Source: Flagellimonas algicola | Lineage (GTDB): Bacteria > Bacteroidota > Bacteroidia > Flavobacteriales > Flavobacteriaceae | NCBI RefSeq assembly: GCF_005937185.1 | Contig: NZ_VCNI01000002.1 | Location: 124,001-188,000, forward strand | Direction of reading: 5' to 3' | DNA length: 64,000 nucleotides | Shown: positions 8,576 through 17,302 of the stretch, piece by piece | How positions within the stretch are numbered: position 1 is the first letter of the stretch | Layout: each line of letters starts with the position of its first letter | Notes under the pieces: generated by a model | Database searches by the model: none | The model's input: only the letters and a program-made list of their open reading frames with translations | Told to the model about the DNA's origin: nothing | Translations under genes and position numbers: made by a program

Positions 8576-9301
8576 ATGAAACCTAAAAAGAGCCCTAATG
8601 CAGATATTGGCCGCAATAGCAGCCTTTATTTTATGATAGGTTTGACCTCGGTTTTGTTTGTAACATGGCAATCTCTAGAGGTCAAGACCTACGACAAGGA
8701 AACGAACGTTTCGGAAGTGGTTCAAGTGATGGACGATCTTAAAGAAGATGTCCCCATTACCGAAATGGTTCGTACGACAACGCCACCCCCTCCACCATCA
8801 GCTCCTGATGTGATTGAAATTGTGGAAGACGTTGAAGACATTGAGGAAACCCTGATTGAAAGTACCGAGAGCAACCAGGATGCCTATATTGAGGATGTGG
8901 TCATAGCCATTGACGATGTGAATGTTGGTGAAGTAGAAGAAGAAGAAATTATCCCATTTGCATTGATAGAACACGTACCAGTTTTTCCGGGTTGCGAAAA
9001 TTTAAGCACTGAGGAAGAGCGTAAAGCGTGTTTTAACCAAAAGGTACAAGAGCATGTTAGAAATACCTTCCAATACCCAAAGACAGCGCTCGAAATGGGA
9101 ATAACCGGGAAAGTATTTGTGCAGTTCGTGATTGATTCCAACGGTCGGGTTGCCCATATAAAGCAACGGGGGCCAGACAGGTTATTGGAACAGGAGGCCG
9201 TTAGGATTATATCTGCCCTCCCACAGGTTAAGCCTGGTATACAAAGAGGTAAGCCCACCAAGGTTACCTACGCTATTCCAATTACCTTTAAAATGCTATA
9301 G
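8576..9301 (+). CDS. tonB: TonB energy transducer
   Basis: 241-residue inner-membrane protein that passes the proton-motive force to outer-membrane receptors. Order seen: short cytoplasmic N-terminus with Lys/Arg, one membrane segment (about 16-33), an acidic periplasmic linker with the stretch T-P-P-P-P-P-S-A-P (about 66-74), and a TonB C-terminal domain from about 160 containing Y-P-x-x-A-L-E-M-G-I-T-G-K-V-F-V and the closing Y-A-I-P-I-T-F-K. No exbB/exbD neighbour. The promoter carries an FNR-like box, which is unusual for tonB. Confidence 0.93.
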   Translation: MKPKKSPNADIGRNSSLYFMIGLTSVLFVTWQSLEVKTYDKETNVSEVVQVMDDLKEDVPITEMVRTTTPPPPPSAPDVIEIVEDVEDIEETLIESTESNQDAYIEDVVIAIDDVNVGEVEEEEIIPFALIEHVPVFPGCENLSTEEERKACFNQKVQEHVRNTFQYPKTALEMGITGKVFVQFVIDSNGRVAHIKQRGPDRLLEQEAVRIISALPQVKPGIQRGKPTKVTYAIPITFKML

Positions 9302-9314
9302 ACACCTAACTTGA

Positions 9315-9345
9315 AAAACTCCTGTTTTAAACAGGAGTTTTTTTT
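9315..9345. terminator. Hairpin terminator between tonB and the convergent gene
   Basis: ACTCCTGTTT / AAACAGGAGT stem followed by a T-run on the plus strand and preceded by an A-run, so it can act in both directions. Its right edge overlaps the stop of the minus-strand gene. Confidence 0.85.
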
Positions 9346-10540
9346 AGTACCATCCAGAACTTTTATACTCCAAATTTCTAGAAGCCATTTCCCTACTTTT
9401 CACCACCAAATGTGTCCTATCCAATTGACGGGTCCGATACCCCAATAAATGGAAAAAGGATTTGGCCAAAAACTTGGCAATACGCTGATCCACCAACAGG
9501 CCATCTTTTTGCCCTGAACTCCATTGGATTCCAGGGAGCCAAACCAGCAAGTGGTCCATTTTATACCTTCTCAATCCCTTGGAAATCCATAACAGCACCA
9601 GAGGAATGGACTTTATATAATAAAATCCCTCATTGCCCAACTTTTGGTATAAAGGCATGAAAATCTGTCGTTTCCTCTGGGTCATGATATCGTTACCATT
9701 GTCCATAGCTATAGCCGTACCTCTAGGAATTTTTTGGAAATTCTTGAACCCAGGCCGCATCTCAAATTGACCCCTGTTTTGGATTTCGTGCTGGTAATAA
9801 ATCTCATAAAACTTGCTTGAGACCACACTGGAGTTGGCTATCTCCATCCTCAATTTTGCCACCTCGGCTGGGGAATATGCAACCAGCTCGGTAATACCTA
9901 AAGTATAGTGGATAAAATGCGTACAGTTCCTGATCGATACAACATCATCATGTTGACCACTTTCATAGCCAAGGGATACATAACCCAACTCATTGATATA
10001 GCTTAACAAAGCCCCCACCAAATACTCCTCTATTCCCAAAATTGTAGGTAAGGGATATTGGGACGCTAATTTTCGGTTGAGCAAACTATCATTTAAAACC
10101 ATAAAAGGCGAGGTATCACCGGAAGTGGTATGCAAATCAATAAAATAAAAAGGCGGTTGATTTTGCTCGAGAATTGCTCGCAACAGTTCATGAAGTTCCC
10201 GCATTTCCTGTTCATCCTTGGAAATCCCATCATCATTTTGAAGCGTTTGCTGTAGGTTTTCCACTGTCCAAATCCGGTTTAGATCCTTTTCCATAAAACG
10301 TGCCTTTTGCTCCAAGGCTTGCAGATTACCAGCAATGGCGTAGAGTTGTCCCTGTATTGGTGCCTGACGAAGTTTCAGTTCACGGATTACATGCTTTAAG
10401 GCAAAAACTCCCGCAGGTTCATTGCCATGGATGCCGGCAAAAAAAACCAAAGTGGGGCCATCTTCATCCCCTTTTAAATGTCCGATGATGCGATCAACTT
10501 CCAAGGTTTCCTGTAGAGCATTGCTATATACTTTTGCCAT
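9344..10540 (-). CDS. Succinylglutamate desuccinylase/aspartoacylase-family zinc hydrolase
   Basis: 398-residue M14-like metallohydrolase of the AstE/AspA family, which cuts N-acyl groups from amino acids. Zinc ligands are visible: G-I-H-G-N-E (His38, Glu41) and D-L-H-T-T (His137), with the substrate-binding segment R-F-M-E-K-D-L-N-R at 81-89. About 60 residues at the C-terminus lie outside the usual domain. It begins 2 bases after the stop of the upstream ligase-CBS gene, so the two are co-translated and probably act on the same amide-type compound. True substrate unknown. Confidence 0.82.
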   Translation of the reverse strand: MAKVYSNALQETLEVDRIIGHLKGDEDGPTLVFFAGIHGNEPAGVFALKHVIRELKLRQAPIQGQLYAIAGNLQALEQKARFMEKDLNRIWTVENLQQTLQNDDGISKDEQEMRELHELLRAILEQNQPPFYFIDLHTTSGDTSPFMVLNDSLLNRKLASQYPLPTILGIEEYLVGALLSYINELGYVSLGYESGQHDDVVSIRNCTHFIHYTLGITELVAYSPAEVAKLRMEIANSSVVSSKFYEIYYQHEIQNRGQFEMRPGFKNFQKIPRGTAIAMDNGNDIMTQRKRQIFMPLYQKLGNEGFYYIKSIPLVLLWISKGLRRYKMDHLLVWLPGIQWSSGQKDGLLVDQRIAKFLAKSFFHLLGYRTRQLDRTHLVVKSREMASRNLEYKSSGWY

Positions 10541-10542
10541 AG

Positions 10543-12390
10543 CTATAAATCAACCTTGCTTATGATTCCTACGAGATGGGAGCCCACGCAAACAGGCAAG
10601 CATCCTATTTGATATTCCTCCATAAGTTTTTTGGCAGTTTCTATTTTGGTCCGTGGCTGCACCGTGACCACTTTATGTATCATAAAATCCGAAACAAGGG
10701 CATTATTTTCCTCCTTATGGTGTTCCAACTCGGCAATATGGCTCCAGGTCAAAAGCCCCGAAAGTTCCCCGTGACTGTTCTCCACAGGAATGTGATGAAT
10801 ATTGTTCCACTGCATTATGGATACGGCTAGATTGGCGTAATCATTCTCATAAAGTTTGATAAGCCGAGTAGACATGATCTGCCCTACCCAGAGATAGGGC
10901 TCTGTGGCCGATTGCTTCTCATTGATCATACCCCATTCATGAACGGGGATGTTTTTCTTTTGATTTTCATGAATCGCCTCGGTCAACTTGACCAAAACCG
11001 AATCCAACTTCATCTCCTTTCGCAATCTCCTAAAATTCTCCACTTGCCATTCCGCTCCGGTTCCCGTTTTTGTGCGATTTTCTATTACCCCAAGCAAGCG
11101 TTCCACATCCTTGGAATCCACCCCATAATCCATTAAGCCTTTTCTAGCGATCGGAAGAAACTCCTTAAAAATCAATTTTTTTAAGGTCACCGTTTTTCCC
11201 AACCAGGAGAACACAGTTTGTCTACCGGTTATGGCAGATTTAATAAAGTTGTGTTTGGCCTCCTTAAAGTCCATGATTGCGGACATGTCGTCATATTTCT
11301 TTGGCCTGCCCACCATTAGTCCTACCCAAAAGGCAAAATTGGCCATCTCATCCATAACTGAAGGGCCTGAAGGGATATATCTGTTCTCAATCCTTAAATG
11401 GGGTTTCCCATTGCCTACACCATAGCACGGTCTGTTCCAACGATACACCGTCCCATTAAAAAGATTTAGGGCTTCAAGTTTTGGAATCGCCCCATTTTCC
11501 AGAAGCTCCAAAGAGTTTTGGTTGATGGGTTTGGTCAATAGAATTCGGTGGGTAGAGATATCTTCCTTAAAAATCTCGGCCACAGATTCCTTTTGCCAAT
11601 GGTTGCCAAAACCCACTCTGGCCACTTGCTCTTTTAGAGCGTAGGACCATTTTCGGGTATCCAAACTTTGCTGGAACAAGGCAATTCTGGTTTCTTTCCA
11701 CAACTCCCTCCCCATCAATAAAGGAGAATTACTGCACACCCCCAGTACAGGCCCTGCGATGGCCTGAGCCCAATTATAGCTTGGAATAAAATCTTTCTGG
11801 GGAATCTGAAGATGCAGTTGAAAACTGGTATTGCAAGCCTCAAACAACACAGAATCATGACGTAAGGTCAGCTCATCAACGCCCCTGATTTTTAACGCAA
11901 AATGATCACCCCTGCATTGGGTAAGCACCTCGTTCAATTTATGATATCTGGGAATTGGGGTCATGAAATCTATCCCCAATTCATTTTTACTGATGGTGGG
12001 CAAAATACCGGTTAAGATGATCTTGATTCCCAGTTTCTCTGCTTTGGATTTCGCTTTATCCAACATATTGGTCAATTGGGACTCCACTTTGGAGAAGCAA
12101 TCGTCTTTAAGTTCAAAAGGATCTAGATTGATCTCCAAATTGTAATTCGCGAGTTCTGTTGTAAAATGATCATCATTGATGGCATCCAAAAGTTGAATGG
12201 ACTCCCCTGAAGGCCTGTAATCTTCATCTACCAAACACAACTCTTGTTCAGCCCCAATACGGACCACATCACTCTCTATAAGATTATTGCCCAAGATTTG
12301 CTCCAAGGCTTTAAGGTCATCCAGCAGATGCTGCACAAAAGCTTTGCGCTCTTCTTGATCAAACTTGCTATCCGGAATATGTTCACCCAT
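10543..12390 (-). CDS. Glutamate-cysteine ligase-like protein fused to two CBS domains
   Basis: 615 residues. The first ~440 look like a glutamate-cysteine ligase type 2 (GCS2) fold: G-A-E-Q-E-L-C-L-V-D near 47, L-R-H-D-S-V-L-F-E-A near 175, and R-I-E-N-R-Y-I-P-S-G-P-S near 330, which are the ATP/metal region of carboxylate-amine ligases. From about 490 a CBS pair follows (V-G-Q-I-M-S-T, then V-S-D-F-M-I-H-K-V-V-T-V and closing G-I-I-S-K-V-D), which normally binds adenylates. Such fusions would let energy charge control amide-bond formation. Real substrates are unknown. Divergent from hemN, with its own FNR-like promoter. Confidence 0.8.
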   Translation of the reverse strand: MGEHIPDSKFDQEERKAFVQHLLDDLKALEQILGNNLIESDVVRIGAEQELCLVDEDYRPSGESIQLLDAINDDHFTTELANYNLEINLDPFELKDDCFSKVESQLTNMLDKAKSKAEKLGIKIILTGILPTISKNELGIDFMTPIPRYHKLNEVLTQCRGDHFALKIRGVDELTLRHDSVLFEACNTSFQLHLQIPQKDFIPSYNWAQAIAGPVLGVCSNSPLLMGRELWKETRIALFQQSLDTRKWSYALKEQVARVGFGNHWQKESVAEIFKEDISTHRILLTKPINQNSLELLENGAIPKLEALNLFNGTVYRWNRPCYGVGNGKPHLRIENRYIPSGPSVMDEMANFAFWVGLMVGRPKKYDDMSAIMDFKEAKHNFIKSAITGRQTVFSWLGKTVTLKKLIFKEFLPIARKGLMDYGVDSKDVERLLGVIENRTKTGTGAEWQVENFRRLRKEMKLDSVLVKLTEAIHENQKKNIPVHEWGMINEKQSATEPYLWVGQIMSTRLIKLYENDYANLAVSIMQWNNIHHIPVENSHGELSGLLTWSHIAELEHHKEENNALVSDFMIHKVVTVQPRTKIETAKKLMEEYQIGCLPVCVGSHLVGIISKVDL

Positions 12391-12422
12391 TTTACAATAA
12401 AATGTCTTTGATCCGTAGGGTA

Positions 12423-12465
12423 TAAAACTACAATCCCAGCTACTGTTAAAACATGATACTTGTCA
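12423..12465 (-). promoter_or_regulatory. FNR-like box plus -7 box, promoter of the ligase-CBS/desuccinylase pair
   Basis: Dyad TGAT-ACTT-GTCA at 12454-12465; -7 box TAGTTTTA on the minus strand (12430 down to 12423); 29.5-base spacing; 63 bases to the start codon at 12390. Confidence 0.78.
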
Positions 12466-12484
12466 GTCCAATTTGGTTCCTTAC

Positions 12485-12527
12485 TGATATTTATCATGTT
12501 TTTTGAGCATGCCCAGGGGTAATTTTG
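12485..12527 (+). promoter_or_regulatory. FNR-like box plus -7 box, promoter of hemN-usp
   Basis: Dyad TGAT-ATTT-ATCA at 12485-12496; perfect -7 box TAATTTTG at 12520-12527; 29.5-base spacing; 52 bases to the ATG at 12549. The divergent gene has a separate dyad 31 bases away. Confidence 0.85.
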
Positions 12528-12548
12528 AACTATAAATAGTAAACCCCT

Positions 12549-13907
12549 ATGTGTCATCTAGTCCAAAAATATAATGTCCCTGGCCCGCGATATACAAGCT
12601 ATCCAACGGTACCCTACTGGGACATCGAAACCTTCTCCGGAAAGCAATGGAAAAATAGCGTTCTGAGGGCGTATAAAGAATCAGAAAATGAGGGTATTAG
12701 TCTATATATCCACCTTCCTTATTGTGAAAGCATGTGTACCTTTTGTGGTTGCCACAAACGGATAACAAAAAGACATGAAGTAGAACTTCCGTACATACAA
12801 TCGGTTCTTAAGGAATGGCAATTATACTGTGATATTTTAGGTTCCAGGCCTATCATCAAAGAAATTCATCTGGGTGGAGGCACCCCAACTTTTTTCTCCC
12901 CGGAACACTTAAAAATGTTGGTCAAGGGAATCCTGAGATTGGGAAGCAAAGCAGCACATCCAGAATTTAGTTTTGAAGGACATCCAAATAATACAACCAA
13001 AGCACACTTACAGGCTCTTTTTGATGTGGGGTTTAGAAGAGTCTGTTTAGGTGTGCAAGACTACAATTTAACTGTGCAAAAAGCCATCAACCGGATTCAA
13101 CCCTTTGAGAATGTGAAGAAGGTTACCGAATGGGCCCGAGAAATTGGATACACGTCAGTTGGACATGATATTATCTATGGCCTGCCTTTTCAATCGCTTA
13201 AGGATGTAAGACAGACAGTTACCATGACCAATGCGCTGAAACCAGACCGTATTGCTTTCTATAGTTATGCCCATGTTCCTTGGATGAAGGGCAACGGACA
13301 ACGCGGATACAAGGAAACTGACCTGCCAACTTCAGACGTAAAAAAACAGCAGTACGAGCTTGGAAAAAATATGTTGACCGAATTCGGATATAAAGATGTG
13401 GGAATGGATCACTTTGCCTTGCCTACGGATAGTTTGTACCACGCATTGGAAAATGGAACACTCCATAGAAACTTTATGGGCTACACTCCCTCCAAAACCC
13501 AACTTATGATTGGGCTGGGGGTTTCGAGTATTAGTGATAGCTGGTATGGATTTGCCCAAAACGTAAAAAGCATTGAAGAATACCAACACCTGGTATCTCA
13601 TGGGGTAATTCCCATTTTCAGAGGCCATGTGTTGAACGAGGAAGATGAAATTATACGAAGACATATCCTAAATCTCATGTGCCAGTTTGAGACTACATGG
13701 GAAATGGGAGAAACACAAACCATAGATTTTGAAAGAATCATTGAGAACCTTACCGAATTGGAGTTGGATGGATTGGTGGATATTGGCGCCAACCAGATAA
13801 AAGTAACTCCTAAAGGAAGACCATTTATTCGGAATATCAGCATGGCCTTTGACTTAAAACTACATCGCAAAAAGCCAGAGACCCGACTGTTTTCCATGAC
13901 CGTTTAA
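12549..13907 (+). CDS. hemN: Oxygen-independent coproporphyrinogen III oxidase
   Basis: Radical-SAM enzyme that makes protoporphyrinogen IX from coproporphyrinogen III without oxygen, needed for haem (and so cbb3 oxidase) when O2 is low. 452 residues, normal for true HemN. Seen: P-R-Y-T-S-Y-P-T near the N-terminus and the HemN-specific cluster motif H-L-P-Y-C-E-S-M-C-T-F-C-G-C (about 53-66), with C-x3-C-x2-C for the 4Fe-4S/SAM site and the following Cys. G-G-G-T-P-T follows at about 113. Directly followed by a Usp gene 18 bases later. Promoter has an FNR-like box. Confidence 0.96.
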   Translation: MCHLVQKYNVPGPRYTSYPTVPYWDIETFSGKQWKNSVLRAYKESENEGISLYIHLPYCESMCTFCGCHKRITKRHEVELPYIQSVLKEWQLYCDILGSRPIIKEIHLGGGTPTFFSPEHLKMLVKGILRLGSKAAHPEFSFEGHPNNTTKAHLQALFDVGFRRVCLGVQDYNLTVQKAINRIQPFENVKKVTEWAREIGYTSVGHDIIYGLPFQSLKDVRQTVTMTNALKPDRIAFYSYAHVPWMKGNGQRGYKETDLPTSDVKKQQYELGKNMLTEFGYKDVGMDHFALPTDSLYHALENGTLHRNFMGYTPSKTQLMIGLGVSSISDSWYGFAQNVKSIEEYQHLVSHGVIPIFRGHVLNEEDEIIRRHILNLMCQFETTWEMGETQTIDFERIIENLTELELDGLVDIGANQIKVTPKGRPFIRNISMAFDLKLHRKKPETRLFSMTV

Positions 13908-13925
13908 CCATTAAAATTAAATCAG

Positions 13926-14747
13926 ATGAAAAGTATTATTTTACCTGTAGATTTTTCGAAGCAAAGCGAACAAGCTCTAAAAGTAGCGGCCGGTCTTGCC
14001 AAAACACATGGATCGGAACTTTTGGTACTCCACATGTTGGAACTCTCACCAGCTATCATGGCCGATTCTGGATATGTGTCCCAAGAACAAATTGTTCATC
14101 TGATCAAAATTGGTGAAAAGCGCTTTAATGACTTTTTGGATAAGCCTTATTTAAAAGGCGTCAACATCATACCCATAATTAAGCATTACAAGGTATTTAG
14201 TGAGATAAGTGATGTTGCAGAGAAGCACAATGCTGAGCTTATAGTTATGGGATCACATGGAACGGATGGTTTGCAAGAAATCTTTTTTGGTTCCAATACC
14301 GAACGCGTAGTCAGAACTTCAGATATACCCGTCTTGGTCATAAAAGGGGATATTGAAAAATTTAGGCCCGAACGATTTGTCTTTGCCTGCGATTTTAAGG
14401 AGGAAAGTGTTCCTGCCCTCCAAAAAGCAATAGAAATGGCCAAACTCTTAAAATCCCAACTGTATCCGGTGTATATCAATACCCCTGGTGATGAATTCTT
14501 GAGTACGGAAGATGCTTATAACCGAATATCCAAATTCCTGAATCTCGCCAAAGTTGGGTTGGAGGTTCAAATTTACAATGACTATACCGTAGAAAAAGGA
14601 GTATTAAATTATAGTGAGTCAGTAGCTGCTGACTTAATTGGTATACCCACCCATGGTAGAAAAGGATTGTCCCACTTCTTTATGGGAAGTATAGGTGAAA
14701 ATATTGCCAATCATTCCAATACGGCTGTTGTAACCTTTAAAATTTGA
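13926..14747 (+). CDS. Tandem universal stress protein (UspA family)
   Basis: 273-residue cytoplasmic protein with two Usp domains. The first starts I-I-L-P-V-D-F-S-K-Q-S and ends with the canonical ATP-binding loop M-G-S-H-G-T-D-G-L-Q-E-I-F-F-G-S-N; the second ends with I-P-T-H-G-R-K-G-L-S-H-F-F-M-G-S, so both nucleotide sites appear intact. It lies 18 bases after hemN and should share its low-oxygen promoter; a strong hairpin terminator follows. Confidence 0.9.
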   Translation: MKSIILPVDFSKQSEQALKVAAGLAKTHGSELLVLHMLELSPAIMADSGYVSQEQIVHLIKIGEKRFNDFLDKPYLKGVNIIPIIKHYKVFSEISDVAEKHNAELIVMGSHGTDGLQEIFFGSNTERVVRTSDIPVLVIKGDIEKFRPERFVFACDFKEESVPALQKAIEMAKLLKSQLYPVYINTPGDEFLSTEDAYNRISKFLNLAKVGLEVQIYNDYTVEKGVLNYSESVAADLIGIPTHGRKGLSHFFMGSIGENIANHSNTAVVTFKI

Positions 14748-14780
14748 TTGATTGGTATTTGATTGGGTTTTACATGATGG

Positions 14781-14812
14781 AAAAAGGGGAGTTTTTAACT
14801 CCCCTTTTTTTA
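14781..14812. terminator. Bidirectional hairpin terminator
   Basis: AAAAAGGGGAGTT ... AACTCCCCTTTTTTT, a GC-rich stem flanked by A- and T-runs, between the convergent usp and acetyl-CoA hydrolase genes. Confidence 0.9.
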
Positions 14813-14833
14813 TTCTGTATATTTTAATACTAG

Positions 14834-16102
14834 CTACTGATGGAATCTTTCATATGCCGCTTTGTCCAAAGCCTCCCTATGATCAGGATGGGCAATGGAA
14901 GTCAAAGCTTTTGCCCGCTGTTGTAAATTTTTTCCATATAGATTGACCACCCCATATTCCGTGGCCACATAATGTACGTGAGCCCTGGTGGTCGTTACAC
15001 CTGCGCCTTCCTTGAGAAAAGGCACGATCTTGGAAACTCCTTTTTTGGTTGCAGCTGACATGGCAAAAATGGGTTTACCTCCTTCAGAAAGCGATGCTCC
15101 CCTAATGAAATCCATCTGGCCACCAACCCCAGAAAATTGATAGCTCCCAATAGTATCTGCACAGACTTGACCGGTAAGGTCAATTTCGATGGCACTGTTA
15201 ATGGCCGTCACCTTGGGGTTACGACGAATTCTAGCCGTATCATTCGTGTAACCAGAATCCCTAAAATCACAGATGGGATTATCATCAATGAAGTCATAAA
15301 GTTTCCGGGAACCCACGGCAAAGCAACTTACAATCTTGCCACGTTTTACGGCCTTATTCTCCCCGGTGATTACTCCTTGCTCAATCAAGGGTAGTACCCC
15401 ATCAGAAAACATTTCGGTATGGATGCCCAGACGTTGGTGGTTTTTTAGATTGTCCAAAACCGCATTGGGAATATTGCCGATACCCATTTGTAGCGTGGCT
15501 CCGTCTTCTATCAAAGAGGCCACATTGGCTCCAATTTCATGCTCCAAATCGGAGATAATACCTGGATTATGTTCATGTATAGGACGATTTATCTCAATCG
15601 CAAATTCAATTTCATCAATATGTACAATTCCCGTTCCATGTGTACGCGGTACATAAGGATTGATTTGTGCAATGATTTTCTTCGCGGTCCTTACCGCAGG
15701 CAAGGCCACATCCACAGAAACTCCCAGGGAACAATATCCGTGTTTGTCCGGTTGGGATACCTGCACAATAGCTACATCCAAAGGCAAAATATTGCGTTTA
15801 AACAACCATGGGATCTCACTTAAAAAAATGGGGATATATCCAGATTTTGAATTGTTTACGCTTTTCCGAACATTCCCGCCCACAAAACAAGAATTTAGAT
15901 GGAAAGAGTTGCTGTACGGTTCCTCGGTATAAAAGGCGTTTCCTTCGGTATGAATGGAAACAATCTCCACATTCTCCAGTTCCTTATGACGTTCACAAAG
16001 GGCATCCACAAGTTCATTGGGGGTCATGGCGGCACCTTGAACAAAAACACGATCTCCTGATTTTATTAAGCCAACTGCTTCTTCTGCTGATGTTATTTTC
16101 AC
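14834..16102 (-). CDS. Acetyl-CoA hydrolase/transferase family protein
   Basis: 422-residue class I CoA-transferase, related to acetyl-CoA hydrolase and 4-hydroxybutyrate CoA-transferase; moves CoA between short acyl acids (or to water). Seen: N-terminal I-K-S-G-D-R-V-F-V-Q-G, G-I-G-N-I-P-N-A-V near 205, the active-site region N-S-A-I-E-I-D-L-T-G-Q-V with the catalytic Glu, and G-V-G-G-Q-M-D-F near 340. It starts 16 bases after the TauE/SafE gene and ends the cbb3 oxidase operon, so it is probably transcribed with it; acetate formation at low oxygen is a plausible role. Confidence 0.87.
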   Translation of the reverse strand: MKITSAEEAVGLIKSGDRVFVQGAAMTPNELVDALCERHKELENVEIVSIHTEGNAFYTEEPYSNSFHLNSCFVGGNVRKSVNNSKSGYIPIFLSEIPWLFKRNILPLDVAIVQVSQPDKHGYCSLGVSVDVALPAVRTAKKIIAQINPYVPRTHGTGIVHIDEIEFAIEINRPIHEHNPGIISDLEHEIGANVASLIEDGATLQMGIGNIPNAVLDNLKNHQRLGIHTEMFSDGVLPLIEQGVITGENKAVKRGKIVSCFAVGSRKLYDFIDDNPICDFRDSGYTNDTARIRRNPKVTAINSAIEIDLTGQVCADTIGSYQFSGVGGQMDFIRGASLSEGGKPIFAMSAATKKGVSKIVPFLKEGAGVTTTRAHVHYVATEYGVVNLYGKNLQQRAKALTSIAHPDHREALDKAAYERFHQ

Positions 16103-16118
16103 TTGTATTTTTTTATAG

Positions 16119-16829
16119 CTAAGGTTGATGACATTCTATATTTGTTGATTCCATATGGGCATTCATCGGCTTTGGGGAAACATAGGGAATTCCCAGTCCC
16201 ATCCCCCTGATAATGAAAAGTGCCCCGATCAACACCACAAAAACCGGAATCAATCTGCGTACTTTGGATTTCATTGGGGTGCTCAAAATGGAACTGGAGT
16301 AGGCCGCGGTGGTCATTAAGGGTATAGTTCCCACCCCAAACAACATCATATACAGTCCACCCTGCCATGCGTTGCCCAGGGCTATTGCGCCTAGCAAGGC
16401 CATATACACCAATCCACAGGGTAGGAACCCATTCAAAAAGCCAATGGTTAAAAAAGCATCCGGGGTCTTTTTTTGAAGTTCCTTACCTAACTTAGATTTT
16501 ATTTTTCCCAAAAGGGTATAAATAGGCCTAGACAGTTTGTGGGCATCAAAAATCTTAGTGGGCACCAAGACCAAAAGAATCATTAAAACGCCCATTCCAA
16601 TGGATAACTTTTGCTGCATCCCAAAAAGGGAAAGTCCCTTGCCCAAAAACCCAAACAGCACACCAATACTGGCATACGCCAGTAATCTTCCGGAGTGATA
16701 TATAAAAAGCTGGGCTATTTTTTTGGCCTTACTTTCCCGATCCAACGGCAGCATAAAGGCAATGGGACCACACATGCCCAAGCAGTGCAAGCTTCCCAAA
16801 AATCCCAATGCCAACGCAGATACCAACAT
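16119..16829 (-). CDS. TauE/SafE-type membrane protein of the cbb3 cluster
   Basis: 236 residues, about six membrane helices. Family marks: G-S-L-H-C-L-G-M-C-G-P near the N-terminus and the second-half motif N-G-F-L-P-C-G-L-V-Y. In Bacteroidota this 'sulfite exporter TauE/SafE' type (DsbD-like, cysteine-bearing) is nearly always next to ccoGH and is thought to help copper or thiol supply for cbb3 assembly; function inferred. 3 bases after ccoH. The C-terminal tail holds His/Cys (E-C-H-Q-P). Confidence 0.85.
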   Translation of the reverse strand: MLVSALALGFLGSLHCLGMCGPIAFMLPLDRESKAKKIAQLFIYHSGRLLAYASIGVLFGFLGKGLSLFGMQQKLSIGMGVLMILLVLVPTKIFDAHKLSRPIYTLLGKIKSKLGKELQKKTPDAFLTIGFLNGFLPCGLVYMALLGAIALGNAWQGGLYMMLFGVGTIPLMTTAAYSSSILSTPMKSKVRRLIPVFVVLIGALFIIRGMGLGIPYVSPKPMNAHMESTNIECHQP

Positions 16830-16832
16830 GAT

Positions 16833-17279
16833 CTAATAGGTCAATTTTTCTTTGTGTAAAAAGGTATTACCTTCATACGACCATTTTATGGCTATATCCC
16901 AGCGACCGCCCACCAAGCTATTGTCAGGTATGAGCAAATGTGTATTGGACAAACTTAAAGGAAAGTCAGTATCCAAATGCTTGTTGGACGGTCTGTAAAG
17001 GGACACAGTGCCTTCAATTTTTTTATAATCAAACTTTTCCGGAAAGCTAATTTTCAAACCTTCCCCAGTTTTTTCAATGTTCAATTGGGCGTTCATTTTA
17101 GCCGCGGTGTTGGATGCATCAATCTCTTTCTGATAGGCCAGTTCCTGCTTGTAATAATCATCTGTGACCAAATCGTGGTTGGCCCTATCATCTGTGCTCA
17201 TCCGAACCACAAAATATAGAATGAAGGCAATGAATGCCACAAAACTCAATACGATTGCTGTTCCCCAATTGATTTTCAT
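16833..17279 (-). CDS. ccoH: FixH/CcoH cbb3 oxidase assembly protein
   Basis: 148-residue protein with one N-terminal membrane segment (about 9-27) and a periplasmic domain. Family marks are the opening M-K-I-N-W-G-T-A-I and the stretch D-D-Y-Y-K-Q-E-L-A-Y-Q after the helix, a conserved FixH feature. It is needed for maturation of cbb3 oxidase, in contact with CcoI and CcoG in better-studied bacteria. Lies 23 bases after ccoG and overlaps nothing. Confidence 0.9.
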   Translation of the reverse strand: MKINWGTAIVLSFVAFIAFILYFVVRMSTDDRANHDLVTDDYYKQELAYQKEIDASNTAAKMNAQLNIEKTGEGLKISFPEKFDYKKIEGTVSLYRPSNKHLDTDFPLSLSNTHLLIPDNSLVGGRWDIAIKWSYEGNTFLHKEKLTY

Positions 17280-17302
17280 TTCTCTTGCTTTTAATCTTAC
17301 GC

